Of a stretch of DNA of 64,000 nucleotides, positions 8,801-17,711 are shown one piece after another; the first letter of the stretch is position 1, and every line of letters begins with the position of its first letter. The stretch is from the NCBI RefSeq assembly GCF_010730955.1, contig NZ_AP022577.1, positions 4,464,001 to 4,528,000 on the forward strand. Reading direction: 5' to 3'. The position numbers and the translations under genes are program-made. The notes beneath the pieces are model-generated. The model made no database searches. It saw nothing but the letters and a program-made list of their open reading frames with translations, and was not told the DNA's origin. The stretch comes from Mycolicibacterium aubagnense (lineage in GTDB: Bacteria; Actinomycetota; Actinomycetes; Mycobacteriales; Mycobacteriaceae).

Positions 8801-9259
8801 ATGTCGAATCCATACGAGCCCGGCGACGGGTCCGGTCAGCAACAACCGGGTGAGTCGCAGTTCGGGCAACCGGGATATCAGGGGTACCCGCAACAGCCGG
8901 GATATCCGCAGCAGCCCGGGTATCCGCCACCGGGGTACGCACAGCAGCCGGGTTACCCGCCGCCGAGCTATGGCTATATGCCGCAGTACGCGGTCGATCC
9001 GTCCGCGCCGTTCGGTCGTGACCCGTTGACCGGGCTACCGTTGTCGGACAAGTCCAAGGTGACGGCCGGCCTGCTGCAGATCTTGTTGGGCGGCTTCGGC
9101 GTCGGGCGATTTTATCTCGGCTACACGAACATCGGTGTGCTGCAGCTCGTCGTCTCACTCGTCACCTGCGGCATCGGCGCCATCTGGCCGCTGATCGACG
9201 GCATCATGATCCTGATGGGGAACGTTCCCGACCCCCAAGGACGCAAGCTGCGCGACTAG
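8801..9259 (+). CDS. TM2-domain membrane protein with Gln/Pro/Tyr-rich tail
   Basis: 152 residues. The tail (1-75) consists of Gln-Pro-Gly-Tyr repeats (QQPGYPQQPGYPPPGYAQ). The TM2 domain follows: KSKVTAGLLQILLGGFGVGR, FYLGY, then a second helix GIGAIWPLIDGIMILMG with the family DG. TM2 proteins have two helices; bacterial functions are unknown. It is the last member of the Pro-rich island and stops 10 nt before metB, so it may be co-transcribed with it. Confidence 0.85.
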   Translation: MSNPYEPGDGSGQQQPGESQFGQPGYQGYPQQPGYPQQPGYPPPGYAQQPGYPPPSYGYMPQYAVDPSAPFGRDPLTGLPLSDKSKVTAGLLQILLGGFGVGRFYLGYTNIGVLQLVVSLVTCGIGAIWPLIDGIMILMGNVPDPQGRKLRD

Positions 9260-9269
9260 GCTGGCGCTT

Positions 9270-10442
9270 GTGAGCGAGCAGCGCAGCCAGGCAGACCACT
9301 ACCGGGCCTACGGGCCGTCCACTCGGGCGATCCACGCCGGGTTCCGGCCGGACCCGCAGACCGGCGCCGTCAACACCCCGATCTACGCCAGTTCGACGTT
9401 CGCGCAGGACGGTGTCGGCGGGCTGCGCGGCGGTTTCGAGTACGCCCGCACCGGTAATCCGACCCGATCCGCGTTGGAGACGCTGCTGGCTGCGGTCGAG
9501 GGCGCGAACTATGGCCGCGCGTTCAGTTCCGGCATGGCCGCCACCGACTGCGCGCTGCGTGCCGTGCTGCGTCCGGGCGACCACATCGTCATCCCCGATG
9601 ACGCCTATGGCGGCACCTTCCGGCTGATCGACAAGGTGTTCACCCAGTGGGGCATCACGCACACGCCGGCGCAGCTGTCGAACCTCGACGAGGTGCGCGC
9701 GGCGGTCACTCCGAAGACCCGGCTGATCTGGGTGGAGACCCCGACCAATCCGCTGCTGTCCATCGCCGACATCGCGGGCATCGTGCAGATCGGCGCGACG
9801 TCGGGGGTGAAGGTCTTGGTGGACAACACTTTTGCCTCGCCGGCGCTGCAGCAGCCGCTGTCGCTCGGGGCGGACATCGTGCTGCACTCCACCACCAAAT
9901 ACATCGGCGGGCACTCGGACGTCGTCGGCGGCGCACTGGTGACCAATGACGAAGAGCTCGACGCGAAGTTCGCGTTTTTGCAGAACGGCGCCGGCGCGGT
10001 GCCGGGTCCGTTCGACGCCTACCTGACGTACCGCGGCCTCAAGACGCTGCCGCTGCGTATGCAGCGGCACTGCGAAAACGCCTTGCGGGTGGCCGAATTC
10101 CTCAACGACCACAAGGCGGTCGCGACGGTGCTGTACCCGGGACTGTCCAGTCATCCGGGTTACGAGGTGGCCGCCAAGCAGATGAGTGGCTTCGGTGGCA
10201 TGGTGTCGGTGCGGCTGCGCGGCGGTGAGCAGGCCGCCCGCGAATTGTGCTCGCGCACCGAGATTTTCATCCTTGCCGAGTCGCTGGGCGGCGTGGAGTC
10301 GCTGATCGAGCACCCCGGTTCCATGACGCATGCGTCGACGGCCGGCTCGCAGCTGGAGGTGCCGAGCGACCTGGTCCGGTTGTCGGTCGGCATCGAGGAT
10401 GCGGCCGACCTGGTCGGTGACCTGGAGCAGGCGCTGGGTTAA
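9270..10442 (+). CDS. metB: Cystathionine gamma-synthase
   Basis: 390 residues from GTG 9270. It is a Cys/Met-metabolism PLP enzyme that joins an activated homoserine to cysteine to give cystathionine. YARTGNPTRSALE and SSGMAATDCALRAVL near the N-terminus, DNTFASPALQQP, and the PLP lysine K210 in LHSTTKYIGGHSD are as in MetB. The acceptor-type details that separate it from cystathionine gamma-lyase cannot be settled by eye; the name follows the syntenic Rv1079. Confidence 0.92.
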   Translation: MSEQRSQADHYRAYGPSTRAIHAGFRPDPQTGAVNTPIYASSTFAQDGVGGLRGGFEYARTGNPTRSALETLLAAVEGANYGRAFSSGMAATDCALRAVLRPGDHIVIPDDAYGGTFRLIDKVFTQWGITHTPAQLSNLDEVRAAVTPKTRLIWVETPTNPLLSIADIAGIVQIGATSGVKVLVDNTFASPALQQPLSLGADIVLHSTTKYIGGHSDVVGGALVTNDEELDAKFAFLQNGAGAVPGPFDAYLTYRGLKTLPLRMQRHCENALRVAEFLNDHKAVATVLYPGLSSHPGYEVAAKQMSGFGGMVSVRLRGGEQAARELCSRTEIFILAESLGGVESLIEHPGSMTHASTAGSQLEVPSDLVRLSVGIEDAADLVGDLEQALG

Positions 10443-10455
10443 CGGCGGTGCGGCG

Positions 10456-11121
10456 TCAGGAGACGAGGGCGCCCCGTACCGCGGCGGCGGTGACGGCGAG
10501 ATTCACCTCGGCGACGCCGGTCTCGTATTCGTTGACCCAATGCCCGCTGGCGATGTCGCCGGCGCGCGCATGCACCCAGCGCCAGCCGCGGTCGTTGAGG
10601 CTCATCAGGGAACCCAGACCGTCGACGGTGTGCAGCAGCGTGACGATGGCTGCCGTCGCGGGGCTGGGTGGTCTGCGATCGAACAACGCCGACAGCATCT
10701 CCGAACGAGCCTGGCCGACTCGGACCCGGTCGGTCAGTGGCAACGCAAACTGTGGCCGGAACCTGTTGCCGCCCAACGGGTGCCGGCGCAGTTGCCCGGC
10801 GCGCTCCAGCTGGTCGATGAGACTGGTCTCGGTCTCTCTCCGGAGCTTGGACAACACCGCAGCAGGTCGCCGCGGTCGTTGACGCAGTAACTCCAACGCC
10901 GGCAACGACACCGGGTCGACGGTGCCGTCGCCGGAAAGGGCGACCAGGTGGCCGTCGGGCGCGCTGTCACCCGGCGCGGCGGGCCGAATACGGCACGCCC
11001 ACGCCAGGTCCAGCAGGACGGCACCGGACAACACCCGATGCCGACGTGGTTGATCCAGACCTGGCTGTGCCGACGAATTGTCGAGAAGCAGCAGATACAG
11101 GTCTTCGGCGATCTGAGCCAT
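10456..11121 (-). CDS. GPP34 (GOLPH3-like) domain protein
   Basis: 221 residues from ATG 11121. The opening AEDLYLLLLD and the following RHRVLSGAVLLDLA match the bacterial GPP34 family, whose eukaryotic members (GOLPH3/Vps74) bind phosphoinositides and glycosyltransferase tails at the Golgi. A small helical core follows, with RGWRWVHARAGDIA near residue 185. Actinobacteria have many copies of unknown role. It is convergent with metB (gap 13 nt) and lies 46 nt upstream of the greA stop in the same orientation but is not part of the M. tuberculosis arrangement, so it looks like an accessory insertion. Confidence 0.75.
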   Translation of the reverse strand: MAQIAEDLYLLLLDNSSAQPGLDQPRRHRVLSGAVLLDLAWACRIRPAAPGDSAPDGHLVALSGDGTVDPVSLPALELLRQRPRRPAAVLSKLRRETETSLIDQLERAGQLRRHPLGGNRFRPQFALPLTDRVRVGQARSEMLSALFDRRPPSPATAAIVTLLHTVDGLGSLMSLNDRGWRWVHARAGDIASGHWVNEYETGVAEVNLAVTAAAVRGALVS

Positions 11122-11167
11122 GGATCGTCAGCCGGTGGAGGGCCGGGCGGGGCCAGCCGTGGCAGGA

Positions 11168-11662
11168 CTAGGCGTGATAGGGCTCAGCCTTGACCAGCGT
11201 GACCTTGACGGTGGCGCCGCTGGGCACCGTGTAGCTGCGATCCTCGCCGACCTTGGCATCGATCAGCGCGTGGCCGAGCGGCGAGTTGGGGGAGTACACC
11301 TCGAGCTTGCCGTCGGTGACGCCTTCCTGGCGGGTGGCGATGAGGAACGTCTCGGTGTCGTTCTGGTCGCCGTCGTAGTAGACGGTGACAACCGAGCCGG
11401 GCAGTGCCACACCGGACTTCTTCGGTGCCTCGCCGACCTTGGCGTTGTTCAGCAGTTCCTGCAGCTGGCGGATGCGGGCTTCCTGCTGGCCCTGCTCTTC
11501 GCGGGCTGCGTGGTAGCCACCGTTCTCGCGCAGGTCGCCTTCTTCGCGGCGATCGTTGATTTCGGCAGCGATGACCGGGCGGTTCGCGATCAGCTGATCG
11601 AGCTCAGCCTTCAGGCGCTCGAATGCCTCTTCGGTGAGCCAGGTGACCTGGGTATCGGTCAT
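11168..11662 (-). CDS. greA: Transcription elongation factor GreA
   Basis: 164 residues, normal length. The N-terminal antiparallel coiled coil (residues 8-80) carries the acidic tip [17 protein letters not shown] that reaches into the RNA polymerase secondary channel and promotes transcript cleavage. A C-terminal FKBP-like domain ends with [17 protein letters not shown]. It rescues backtracked polymerase. The position matches Rv1080c. Confidence 0.96.
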   Translation of the reverse strand: MTDTQVTWLTEEAFERLKAELDQLIANRPVIAAEINDRREEGDLRENGGYHAAREEQGQQEARIRQLQELLNNAKVGEAPKKSGVALPGSVVTVYYDGDQNDTETFLIATRQEGVTDGKLEVYSPNSPLGHALIDAKVGEDRSYTVPSGATVKVTLVKAEPYHA

Positions 11663-11932
11663 GTCTGCTGCTCTCCTGTCGTTGTAAGCGTGCGTGTATG
11701 CCCGGGCGTCGTGTCCGGGGTTGCCCCGTTGCTTGGGGCCGGCGGTGCTGCGATTGCGAGGGCGTCGCTAGGTTCTGGGTCCCCCCGAAGGTGCCAGCAG
11801 GTGCCCGCTAATGCAGCAATACACGGCCCCAGTCGGAACCGTGTACTGAGCAAGCGTACCACTTGGGCGTCTCCCAACCGTCATGATTTCGCAGTTCGGA
11901 GTTCGCCGGATGGTTGGTCACCCGGCCGGCGT

Positions 11933-12355
11933 TCAGGGCGCGACGAGGTACGACGGCACGTCCGTGCCGCAGCCGTAGACGTCGCCGACGACCGGCGGTT
12001 TTGTCGACTTCACCACCGCCGTCACCTGGACCGTCTTGGCCTCTGCCGGCGCGACGAGAATCTCGCGCCGCCCGGTCTCGCTGCCGTCGAGTGCTTTGGC
12101 CCGCACGATGCACACCGCCGGCTTCGCCGGGTCCTCGCGCGTGACCGAGATCGTCACCGCCACCGTTTCGTCGTCGACCACCTTGTAGCTGCTCAACTCG
12201 CCCTTGACCGGGGACGTCCCGAGGCGCTGGAAACCGACGAAGGCAAGCGCCACACCAGCGACGACGATGACGAGCGTGAGGCCGATCGCGATGCGGCGAC
12301 GGGTCAGCCGGGACATGCGCTGCTGCCCGTAGCGGGCGGTCGGACGCTCGATCAT
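11933..12355 (-). CDS. DUF4307 single-pass membrane protein (Rv1081c-like)
   Basis: 140 residues. A basic N-terminus (ARYGQQRMSRLTRRR) precedes one transmembrane helix at about 24-45, and the remaining 95 residues form an extracytoplasmic domain ending GCGTDVPSYLVAP. This layout is that of DUF4307, found next to mca in mycobacteria. Its function is unknown. The gene is divergent from mca across a 120-nt gap and 270 nt upstream of greA in the same orientation. Confidence 0.8.
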   Translation of the reverse strand: MIERPTARYGQQRMSRLTRRRIAIGLTLVIVVAGVALAFVGFQRLGTSPVKGELSSYKVVDDETVAVTISVTREDPAKPAVCIVRAKALDGSETGRREILVAPAEAKTVQVTAVVKSTKPPVVGDVYGCGTDVPSYLVAP

Positions 12356-12475
12356 GGCTGCTTTGGGTGCCCCATCGGTCGGTTCGGATTGCTTGGACTG
12401 GAACTATAGGACCCAGCGACATGGTTGGACTGCATCGAGTTGTCCCACCGAGTAGAGACAGTAGGTAAGGCACAC

Positions 12476-13342
12476 GTGAGCGAACTGCGGTTGATGGCAG
12501 TGCACGCGCACCCCGACGACGAGTCGAGCAAGGGTGCGGCCACCACGGCCAAATACGCGGCCAACGGCGCCCGGGTCATGGTCGTGACCCTGACCGGGGG
12601 TGAGCGCGGCGACATCCTCAATCCGGCGATGGACCTGCCCGAGGTGCACGGCCGGATCCACGAGGTCCGTCGCGATGAGATGGCCAAGGCCGCCAAGATC
12701 CTGGGCGTTGAGCACCACTGGCTGGGGTTCGTCGACTCGGGGCTGCCCGAGGGCGATCCGCTGCCGCCGCTGCCCGACGGCTGCTTCGCGGTGGTGCCGA
12801 TCGACGAGCCCGTCCGCCGGTTGGTGCGGGTGATCCGCGAGTTCAGGCCGCACGTGATAACCACCTACGACGAGAACGGCGGTTACCCGCACCCCGACCA
12901 CATCCGCTGTCACCAGGTGTCGATGGCCGCCTACGAAGCCGCGGCCGACCATGTGCAGTTCCCCGACGAGGGCGATCCCTGGAGCATCTCGAAGCTGTAC
13001 TACGGCCACGGCTTCCTGCGCCGGCGCATGCAGCTGCTGCAGGACGAGTTCGCCAAATACGGCGAAGTCGGGCCGTTCGAGAAGTGGCTGCAGCACTGGG
13101 ACCCCGAGCACGATCCGTTCGCGAACCGGGTGACCACCCGCGTCGAGTGCGCCGACTTCTTCGAGCAGCGGGACCAGGCGCTGCTGGCCCACGCCACGCA
13201 GATCGACCCGAACGGCGATTTCTTCCGCGCGCCCATCGAATGGCAGCAGCGGCTGTGGCCGACCGAGGAGTACGAATTGGCCCGATCCAGGGTTCCGGTG
13301 ACGTTGCCCGAGACCGATCTGTTCACGGGAGTATCACTGTGA
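12476..13342 (+). CDS. mca: Mycothiol S-conjugate amidase
   Basis: 288 residues from GTG 12476, exactly the usual Mca length; an in-frame start at 12425 would add 17 non-family residues. It is a zinc amidase that cleaves the GlcN-Ins/AcCys bond of mycothiol conjugates so that mercapturic acids can be exported. Zinc ligands are visible: His12 and Asp15 in HAHPDDE and His142 in HPDHI. Partner residues ([18 protein letters not shown]) are intact. Its stop overlaps the next start as GTGA. Confidence 0.95.
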   Translation: MSELRLMAVHAHPDDESSKGAATTAKYAANGARVMVVTLTGGERGDILNPAMDLPEVHGRIHEVRRDEMAKAAKILGVEHHWLGFVDSGLPEGDPLPPLPDGCFAVVPIDEPVRRLVRVIREFRPHVITTYDENGGYPHPDHIRCHQVSMAAYEAAADHVQFPDEGDPWSISKLYYGHGFLRRRMQLLQDEFAKYGEVGPFEKWLQHWDPEHDPFANRVTTRVECADFFEQRDQALLAHATQIDPNGDFFRAPIEWQQRLWPTEEYELARSRVPVTLPETDLFTGVSL

Positions 13343-13647
13343 TTTCTGTTCCGCTCACCATCCTGCTGGCCGACGGTCCACGCCAGACGGGTCCCGACTT
13401 CGGCAAGGCCAGCCCCGCCGGGCTGGTGATCACGCTGATCCTGTTGATCGCTGTCGTGGCCCTGGTCTGGTCGATGAACCGGCACCTGCGCAAGCTGCCC
13501 GAATCCTTCGACCCCGCGCATCCGGAACCGGATCAGGCGGTCGACGACGGCACCGTCGGCGGCGTGCCGCCGGAAGCTCCGGCGGCCGATGCTGGGCACG
13601 AGGGCGCGGGCAAGCCAGAAGCTGGGTCAGACTCCAGGGATGGCTAA
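13339..13647 (+). CDS. Small single-pass membrane protein (Rv1083-like)
   Basis: 102 residues from GTG 13339, which overlaps the mca stop by 4 nt (GTGA), implying translational coupling. One hydrophobic helix is at about residues 27-45 ([20 protein letters not shown]), followed by [13 protein letters not shown] and a Glu/Pro/Ala-rich tail. This matches the short protein that follows mca in M. tuberculosis. Its function is unknown; linkage suggests a membrane role near mycothiol metabolism, which is inference only. Confidence 0.8.
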   Translation: MISVPLTILLADGPRQTGPDFGKASPAGLVITLILLIAVVALVWSMNRHLRKLPESFDPAHPEPDQAVDDGTVGGVPPEAPAADAGHEGAGKPEAGSDSRDG

Positions 13648-13704
13648 GTCTGATGCACCGGGCTTCTCATCGCGGCTCGTCCCTCACCGCTTGATCGGCG
13701 TCCG

Positions 13705-15681
13705 GTGAACACCCTCGCCCAGGCCACCAGCCCGTACCTGCGCCAGCACGCCGACAACCCGGTGCACTGGCAGCAGTGGACATCGGAGGCGCTGGCCGAG
13801 GCCGCGCAGCGGGACGTCCCGATCCTGCTGTCCATCGGCTACGCGGCGTGCCACTGGTGCCACGTGATGGCGCACGAGTCCTTCGAGTCCGCGGATGTTG
13901 CGGCGGTGGCCAATGCGGGTTTCGTGTGCATCAAGGTCGACCGGGAGGAACGTCCCGACCTCGACGCGATCTACATGAGTGCCACCGTCGCGATGACCGG
14001 TCAGGGCGGCTGGCCCATGACGTGCTTCCTGACGCCCGACGGTCGGCCCTTCTTCTGTGGCACCTACTATCCGAAAGACAGCTTCCTGCAGCTACTTTCG
14101 GCGGTCACCGACACCTGGCAGAACCGACGGGCCGAGGTGGAAGAGGCGTCCGACCAGATCGCTTCGGAGCTGCGCAAGATGTCGTCCGGCCTGCCTTCGG
14201 GCGGACCGGCGCCGTCGCCCGAACTGTGCGACCACGCCGTCGCCGCCGTGCTGCGCGACGAGGACCGCGCCCGGGGTGGCTTCGGTCGCGCACCCAAGTT
14301 CCCGCCCTCGGCATTGCTGGAAGCCCTGCTGCGGCATCACGAACGCACCGGGTCCGGGCTGGATGCGGTGGAGCGCACGTGTGGCGCCATGGCGCGCGGC
14401 GGCATCTACGACCAACTGGCCGGCGGCTTCGCCCGGTACAGCGTGGACGCCTCGTGGGTGGTGCCGCATTTCGAAAAGATGTTGTACGACAACGCTTTGC
14501 TGCTGCGGGTGTATGCGCACTGGGCGCGACTGACCGGAGACCCGTTGGCGCGCAGGGTCGCCGACGAGACGGCGCGGTTCGTCATCGACGGCCTCGGTGA
14601 CGGTGGCATGTTCGTGTCGTCGCTGGACGCCGACACCGCCGGGCACGAGGGCCTGACGTACGTCTGGACGCCCGCGGAGCTGACCTCGGTATTGGGTGAT
14701 GACGACGGCCCTTGGGCCGCTTCACTTTTCGAGGTCACCACGGCCGGCACGTTCGAGCATGGCAGCTCGGTGCTGCAGCTGTTGGCCGACCCCGACGACG
14801 CCGTGCGCTTCGAGCAGGTCCGCGCGAAGTTGTTGGCGGCCAGGGGGCTGCGGCCACAGCCGGGTCGCGACGACAAGGTCGTCACCGCCTGGAACGGCTT
14901 CGCCATCACTGCGCTTGCGGAAGCCGCCGTCGCGCTCGGGAAGCCCGAATTCCTCGATGCGGCAACGCGTTGCGCCCGCCGGCTGCTGGACCTGCATCTG
15001 GTCGACGGCCGACTGCGGCGAGCCAGCCTGGGGGGTGCGGTCGGGGACAGCGCCGGAATTCTGGAGGACTACGCGGCCCTGGCGACGGGCCTGCTCACGC
15101 TGCATCAGGTGACAGGCGACGACAGTTGGCTGGGCGAGGCGCGATCCCTCCTCGACACCGCGCTGACGCACTTCACGGATCCGGACCGCGGCGGCCGCTG
15201 GTTCGACACTGCCGACGACGCCGAGGTCTTGCTGGTGCGTCCCTCCGACCCGGTCGACGGAGCGACGCCGTCAGGCGCCTCTTTGGTCGCCGAGGCGCTG
15301 CTGACCGTCGCCCATCTGGCTGCTGAGCCGGAGCGGTATATCACCGCAGCCGCTGCCACGCTGGCGTCGGCGACCCCGATCCTGGCCCGCTCGCCGCGGG
15401 GCGGCGGCCACTGGCTGGCGGTCACCGAAGCGGCCGTCCGCGGTCCCATCCAGATCGCGGTGGCGTGCACCGACCGAAATTCGGAATTGCTCAGGGCGGC
15501 ACGCAGGTTCGCGCCGGGCGGGGCGATCGTCGTCGGCGGTCCGGAAGGGTCGTCGGCGTTGCTGGACGGACGTGGCCCGGTGAACGGTCAGGATGCCGCG
15601 TATGTGTGCCGCGGCCAGTTGTGCGGCCTCCCGGTGACGACGCCGGGGGATCTCGCCGATGCGCTCGGCGCGGCCGTGTAG
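13705..15681 (+). CDS. Thioredoxin-domain / YyaL-like protein (DUF255, Rv1084-like)
   Basis: 658 residues from GTG 13705. N-terminal NTLAQATSPYLRQHADNPV and CHWCHVM (C49 and C52) define the spermatogenesis-associated-20/YyaL family: a thioredoxin fold joined to a six-hairpin-glycosidase-like helical barrel. EKMLYDNALLLRVYA and DADTAGHEGLTYVWTP in the middle belong to the barrel. The biochemical role is unknown. No clear ribosome site precedes the GTG, and the frame begins 57 nt after the previous stop. Confidence 0.88.
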   Translation: MNTLAQATSPYLRQHADNPVHWQQWTSEALAEAAQRDVPILLSIGYAACHWCHVMAHESFESADVAAVANAGFVCIKVDREERPDLDAIYMSATVAMTGQGGWPMTCFLTPDGRPFFCGTYYPKDSFLQLLSAVTDTWQNRRAEVEEASDQIASELRKMSSGLPSGGPAPSPELCDHAVAAVLRDEDRARGGFGRAPKFPPSALLEALLRHHERTGSGLDAVERTCGAMARGGIYDQLAGGFARYSVDASWVVPHFEKMLYDNALLLRVYAHWARLTGDPLARRVADETARFVIDGLGDGGMFVSSLDADTAGHEGLTYVWTPAELTSVLGDDDGPWAASLFEVTTAGTFEHGSSVLQLLADPDDAVRFEQVRAKLLAARGLRPQPGRDDKVVTAWNGFAITALAEAAVALGKPEFLDAATRCARRLLDLHLVDGRLRRASLGGAVGDSAGILEDYAALATGLLTLHQVTGDDSWLGEARSLLDTALTHFTDPDRGGRWFDTADDAEVLLVRPSDPVDGATPSGASLVAEALLTVAHLAAEPERYITAAAATLASATPILARSPRGGGHWLAVTEAAVRGPIQIAVACTDRNSELLRAARRFAPGGAIVVGGPEGSSALLDGRGPVNGQDAAYVCRGQLCGLPVTTPGDLADALGAAV

Positions 15682-15691
15682 CGTGCGGCGC

Positions 15692-16054
15692 ATGCCCAGC
15701 GCCGAGCAGATCACCGAAAACGTCAACCGCTACCTGGACCTCGTCGATGTCGCCGATGCCGACGGGATCGCGCAGCTGTACGCCGTCGACGCCGCTATCG
15801 AAGACCCGGTCGGTGGTGAGGTGCACGTCGGCCGTCAGACGATCCACGGGTTCTACTCGAACATCGCGGGCACCAAGAACTCCCACGAGCTGCACACGCT
15901 GCGGGTCTGCGGCCACGAGGCGGCGTTCTACTGGAGCCTGACCGTCAACGGCGCCATGCGCATCGACATCATCAGCACCATGAACTTCGACGCCGAGGCC
16001 AAGATCACGTCGATGAAGGCGTACTGGGGCCCCGCGAACGTCACCCAGCTCTAG
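15692..16054 (+). CDS. Ketosteroid isomerase-like protein (NTF2 fold)
   Basis: 120 residues from ATG 15692. The first 40 residues align without gaps to Comamonas/Pseudomonas delta5-3-ketosteroid isomerase, and the catalytic Tyr14 and Asp38 (IEDPVG) fall at the same numbers. Counting back from the C-terminal [16 protein letters not shown] block, the place of the second catalytic acid (Asp99) is taken by Ser95. It could still shift steroid double bonds with reduced activity or have another substrate. It follows the thioredoxin gene by 10 nt, and its stop overlaps that of the convergent hemolysin III gene in a CTAG. Confidence 0.75.
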   Translation: MPSAEQITENVNRYLDLVDVADADGIAQLYAVDAAIEDPVGGEVHVGRQTIHGFYSNIAGTKNSHELHTLRVCGHEAAFYWSLTVNGAMRIDIISTMNFDAEAKITSMKAYWGPANVTQL

Positions 16055-16857
16055 CTGGAAAAGACCGCGAACCACATCGCGATGTAGTGGCAGATGGCGG
16101 CCACCGCGGTGCAGGCGTGGAAGAACTCGTGGTGCCCGAACGTCCGGGGCCACGGGTTGGGCCACTTGAGCGCGTAGAGCACGCCGCCGATCGAGTACAG
16201 CGCGCCGCCGACGATCAGCAGCACGACTGCCGTGACGCCGGCGCCTTCCAGGATCGGGCCGATGAACCAGGCCGCGACCCAGCCCAACAGGATGTAGAGC
16301 GGCACGCCGAGCCAGCGCGGCGCCGTCGGCCACAGCATCTTGAGCGCCACCCCGGCCAGCGCGCCGCCCCAGACGATCCAGAACAGCAGCCAGCCGTCGG
16401 CGTGCACCGCGAGGAGCGCGAACGGGGTGTAGCTGCCGGCGATGAAGATGAAGATCATCGAATGGTCGAGGCGCTTCATCCACATGCGGGCGTTCTGTGA
16501 CTTCCACGTCACCCGGTGGTAGGTGCCGCTGACGGTGAACATCGCCACGATGGTGAAGGTGTACAGCAACGTCGCCAAGCCGGCGCGGGTGCCCTGCAGG
16601 GCCCATGACACCGAAACCAGTGCGGCACCGGCGAAGAATGCGACCACTGCCGAGTACACGTGGATCCAGCCGCGGGCCCGGGGCCTGCCCAGGAACTCGA
16701 CGACGCTTTCGACCACCACGTCGGGCAGCGTTTCGGAATGACGGAGCACTGCGGCCGCGCGGTACGGTTTCGTCATGTTCGACGGCGCGTCAGCCGGATT
16801 GGTGGCAGCCGGATCTGTATTGCTCGGAGCGGTCAACGTTCCTCCACTAACAGCCAT
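16051..16857 (-). CDS. Hemolysin III / PAQR-family membrane protein (Rv1085c-like)
   Basis: 268 residues with seven membrane helices. Family residues are present: GTYHRVTW after the second helix, a Ser/His-containing [17 protein letters not shown], and the C-terminal [18 protein letters not shown]. The His residues form the PAQR metal site. Bacterial members are linked to membrane homeostasis (TrhA) or reported as hemolysins; they may be lipid hydrolases. The N-terminal 45 residues are Ala/Pro/Thr-rich. It is divergent from the prenyl synthase. Confidence 0.9.
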   Translation of the reverse strand: MAVSGGTLTAPSNTDPAATNPADAPSNMTKPYRAAAVLRHSETLPDVVVESVVEFLGRPRARGWIHVYSAVVAFFAGAALVSVSWALQGTRAGLATLLYTFTIVAMFTVSGTYHRVTWKSQNARMWMKRLDHSMIFIFIAGSYTPFALLAVHADGWLLFWIVWGGALAGVALKMLWPTAPRWLGVPLYILLGWVAAWFIGPILEGAGVTAVVLLIVGGALYSIGGVLYALKWPNPWPRTFGHHEFFHACTAVAAICHYIAMWFAVFSS

Positions 16858-16878
16858 GGGATACCCAGAAGTCCACAG

Positions 16879-16884
16879 TAGTCT
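16879..16884 (+). promoter_or_regulatory. Predicted -10 box TAGTCT for leaderless prenyl-synthase mRNA
   Basis: TAGTCT ends 8 nt before the GTG at 16893 with no ribosome site in between, the layout of mycobacterial leaderless transcripts (TANNNT, then 6-9 nt to a start codon that is also +1). Confidence 0.55.
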
Positions 16885-16892
16885 GGTTTCTC

Positions 16893-17690
16893 GTGGACAT
16901 CATTCCTCCGCGCCTCAAGGAACCGGCGTACCGGCTCTATGAGCTGCGGCTGCGTCAGGAGCTTGCGCACTCGAAAGCGCAACTGCCACGCCATATTGCG
17001 CTGCTGTGCGACGGAAACCGGCGCTGGGCACGTGAGGCAGGTCACGACGACGTCAGCTACGGCTACCGCATGGGCGCCGCCAAGATCGCCGAAGTTCTGC
17101 ACTGGTGCCAGCAGGCCGGCATCGAGATGGCGACGATCTACCTGCTCTCGACCGAGAACCTGCAGCGCGACCCGCAGGAGCTGGAGCCGCTGATCGAGAT
17201 CATCACCGACGTCGTCGAAGAGATCTGCGCACCCGACAAGCACTGGACCGTTCGCACCGTCGGCGACTTGGAACTGCTCGGTGAGGAACCGGCCAAACGG
17301 CTGCGGGACGCCGTCGAGTCGACGACCGAGCACACCGGCGCCGGTTCGTTCCACGTCAACGTCGCCGTCGGCTACGGCGGCCGGCAGGAGATCGCCGACG
17401 CGGTGCGCACCCTGCTGAGCAAGGCCCTGGCCAACGGCGCGACGGCCGAGGAGCTCATCGAGGCGGTGACCGTCGACGCCATTTCGGAGAATCTCTACAC
17501 CTCCGGCCAGCCCGACCCCGACCTCGTCATCCGCACCTCGGGGGAGCAGCGGCTCAGCGGATTCCTGTTGTGGCAGAGCGCTTATTCGGAGATGTGGTTC
17601 ACCGACGCACACTGGCCCGCGTTCCGGCGCGTGGACTTCCTGCGCGCGCTGCGCGACTACACGCTGCGGAACCGCCGCTACGGAAAATAG
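16893..17690 (+). CDS. Short-chain Z-isoprenyl diphosphate synthase (Rv1086-like)
   Basis: 265 residues of the cis-prenyltransferase (UppS) family. The catalytic Asp40 is in [14 protein letters not shown], and the C-terminal diphosphate-binding block reads [15 protein letters not shown] then QSAYSEMWF. The M. tuberculosis counterpart makes omega,E,Z-farnesyl diphosphate from GPP and IPP, the precursor of decaprenyl phosphate for cell-wall assembly; the same product is likely here. The start is GTG 16893, probably leaderless. It is followed 21 nt later by a membrane protein gene. Confidence 0.92.
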   Translation: MDIIPPRLKEPAYRLYELRLRQELAHSKAQLPRHIALLCDGNRRWAREAGHDDVSYGYRMGAAKIAEVLHWCQQAGIEMATIYLLSTENLQRDPQELEPLIEIITDVVEEICAPDKHWTVRTVGDLELLGEEPAKRLRDAVESTTEHTGAGSFHVNVAVGYGGRQEIADAVRTLLSKALANGATAEELIEAVTVDAISENLYTSGQPDPDLVIRTSGEQRLSGFLLWQSAYSEMWFTDAHWPAFRRVDFLRALRDYTLRNRRYGK

Positions 17691-17711
17691 CGTTCGTGCC
17701 AAACTGAAGAC

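Noticed and set aside
13640..13708. 22-codon frame starting ATG GCT between the Rv1083-like and thioredoxin-domain genes
   Set aside because: It overlaps both neighbours out of frame and shows no helix, motif or ribosome site to support translation.
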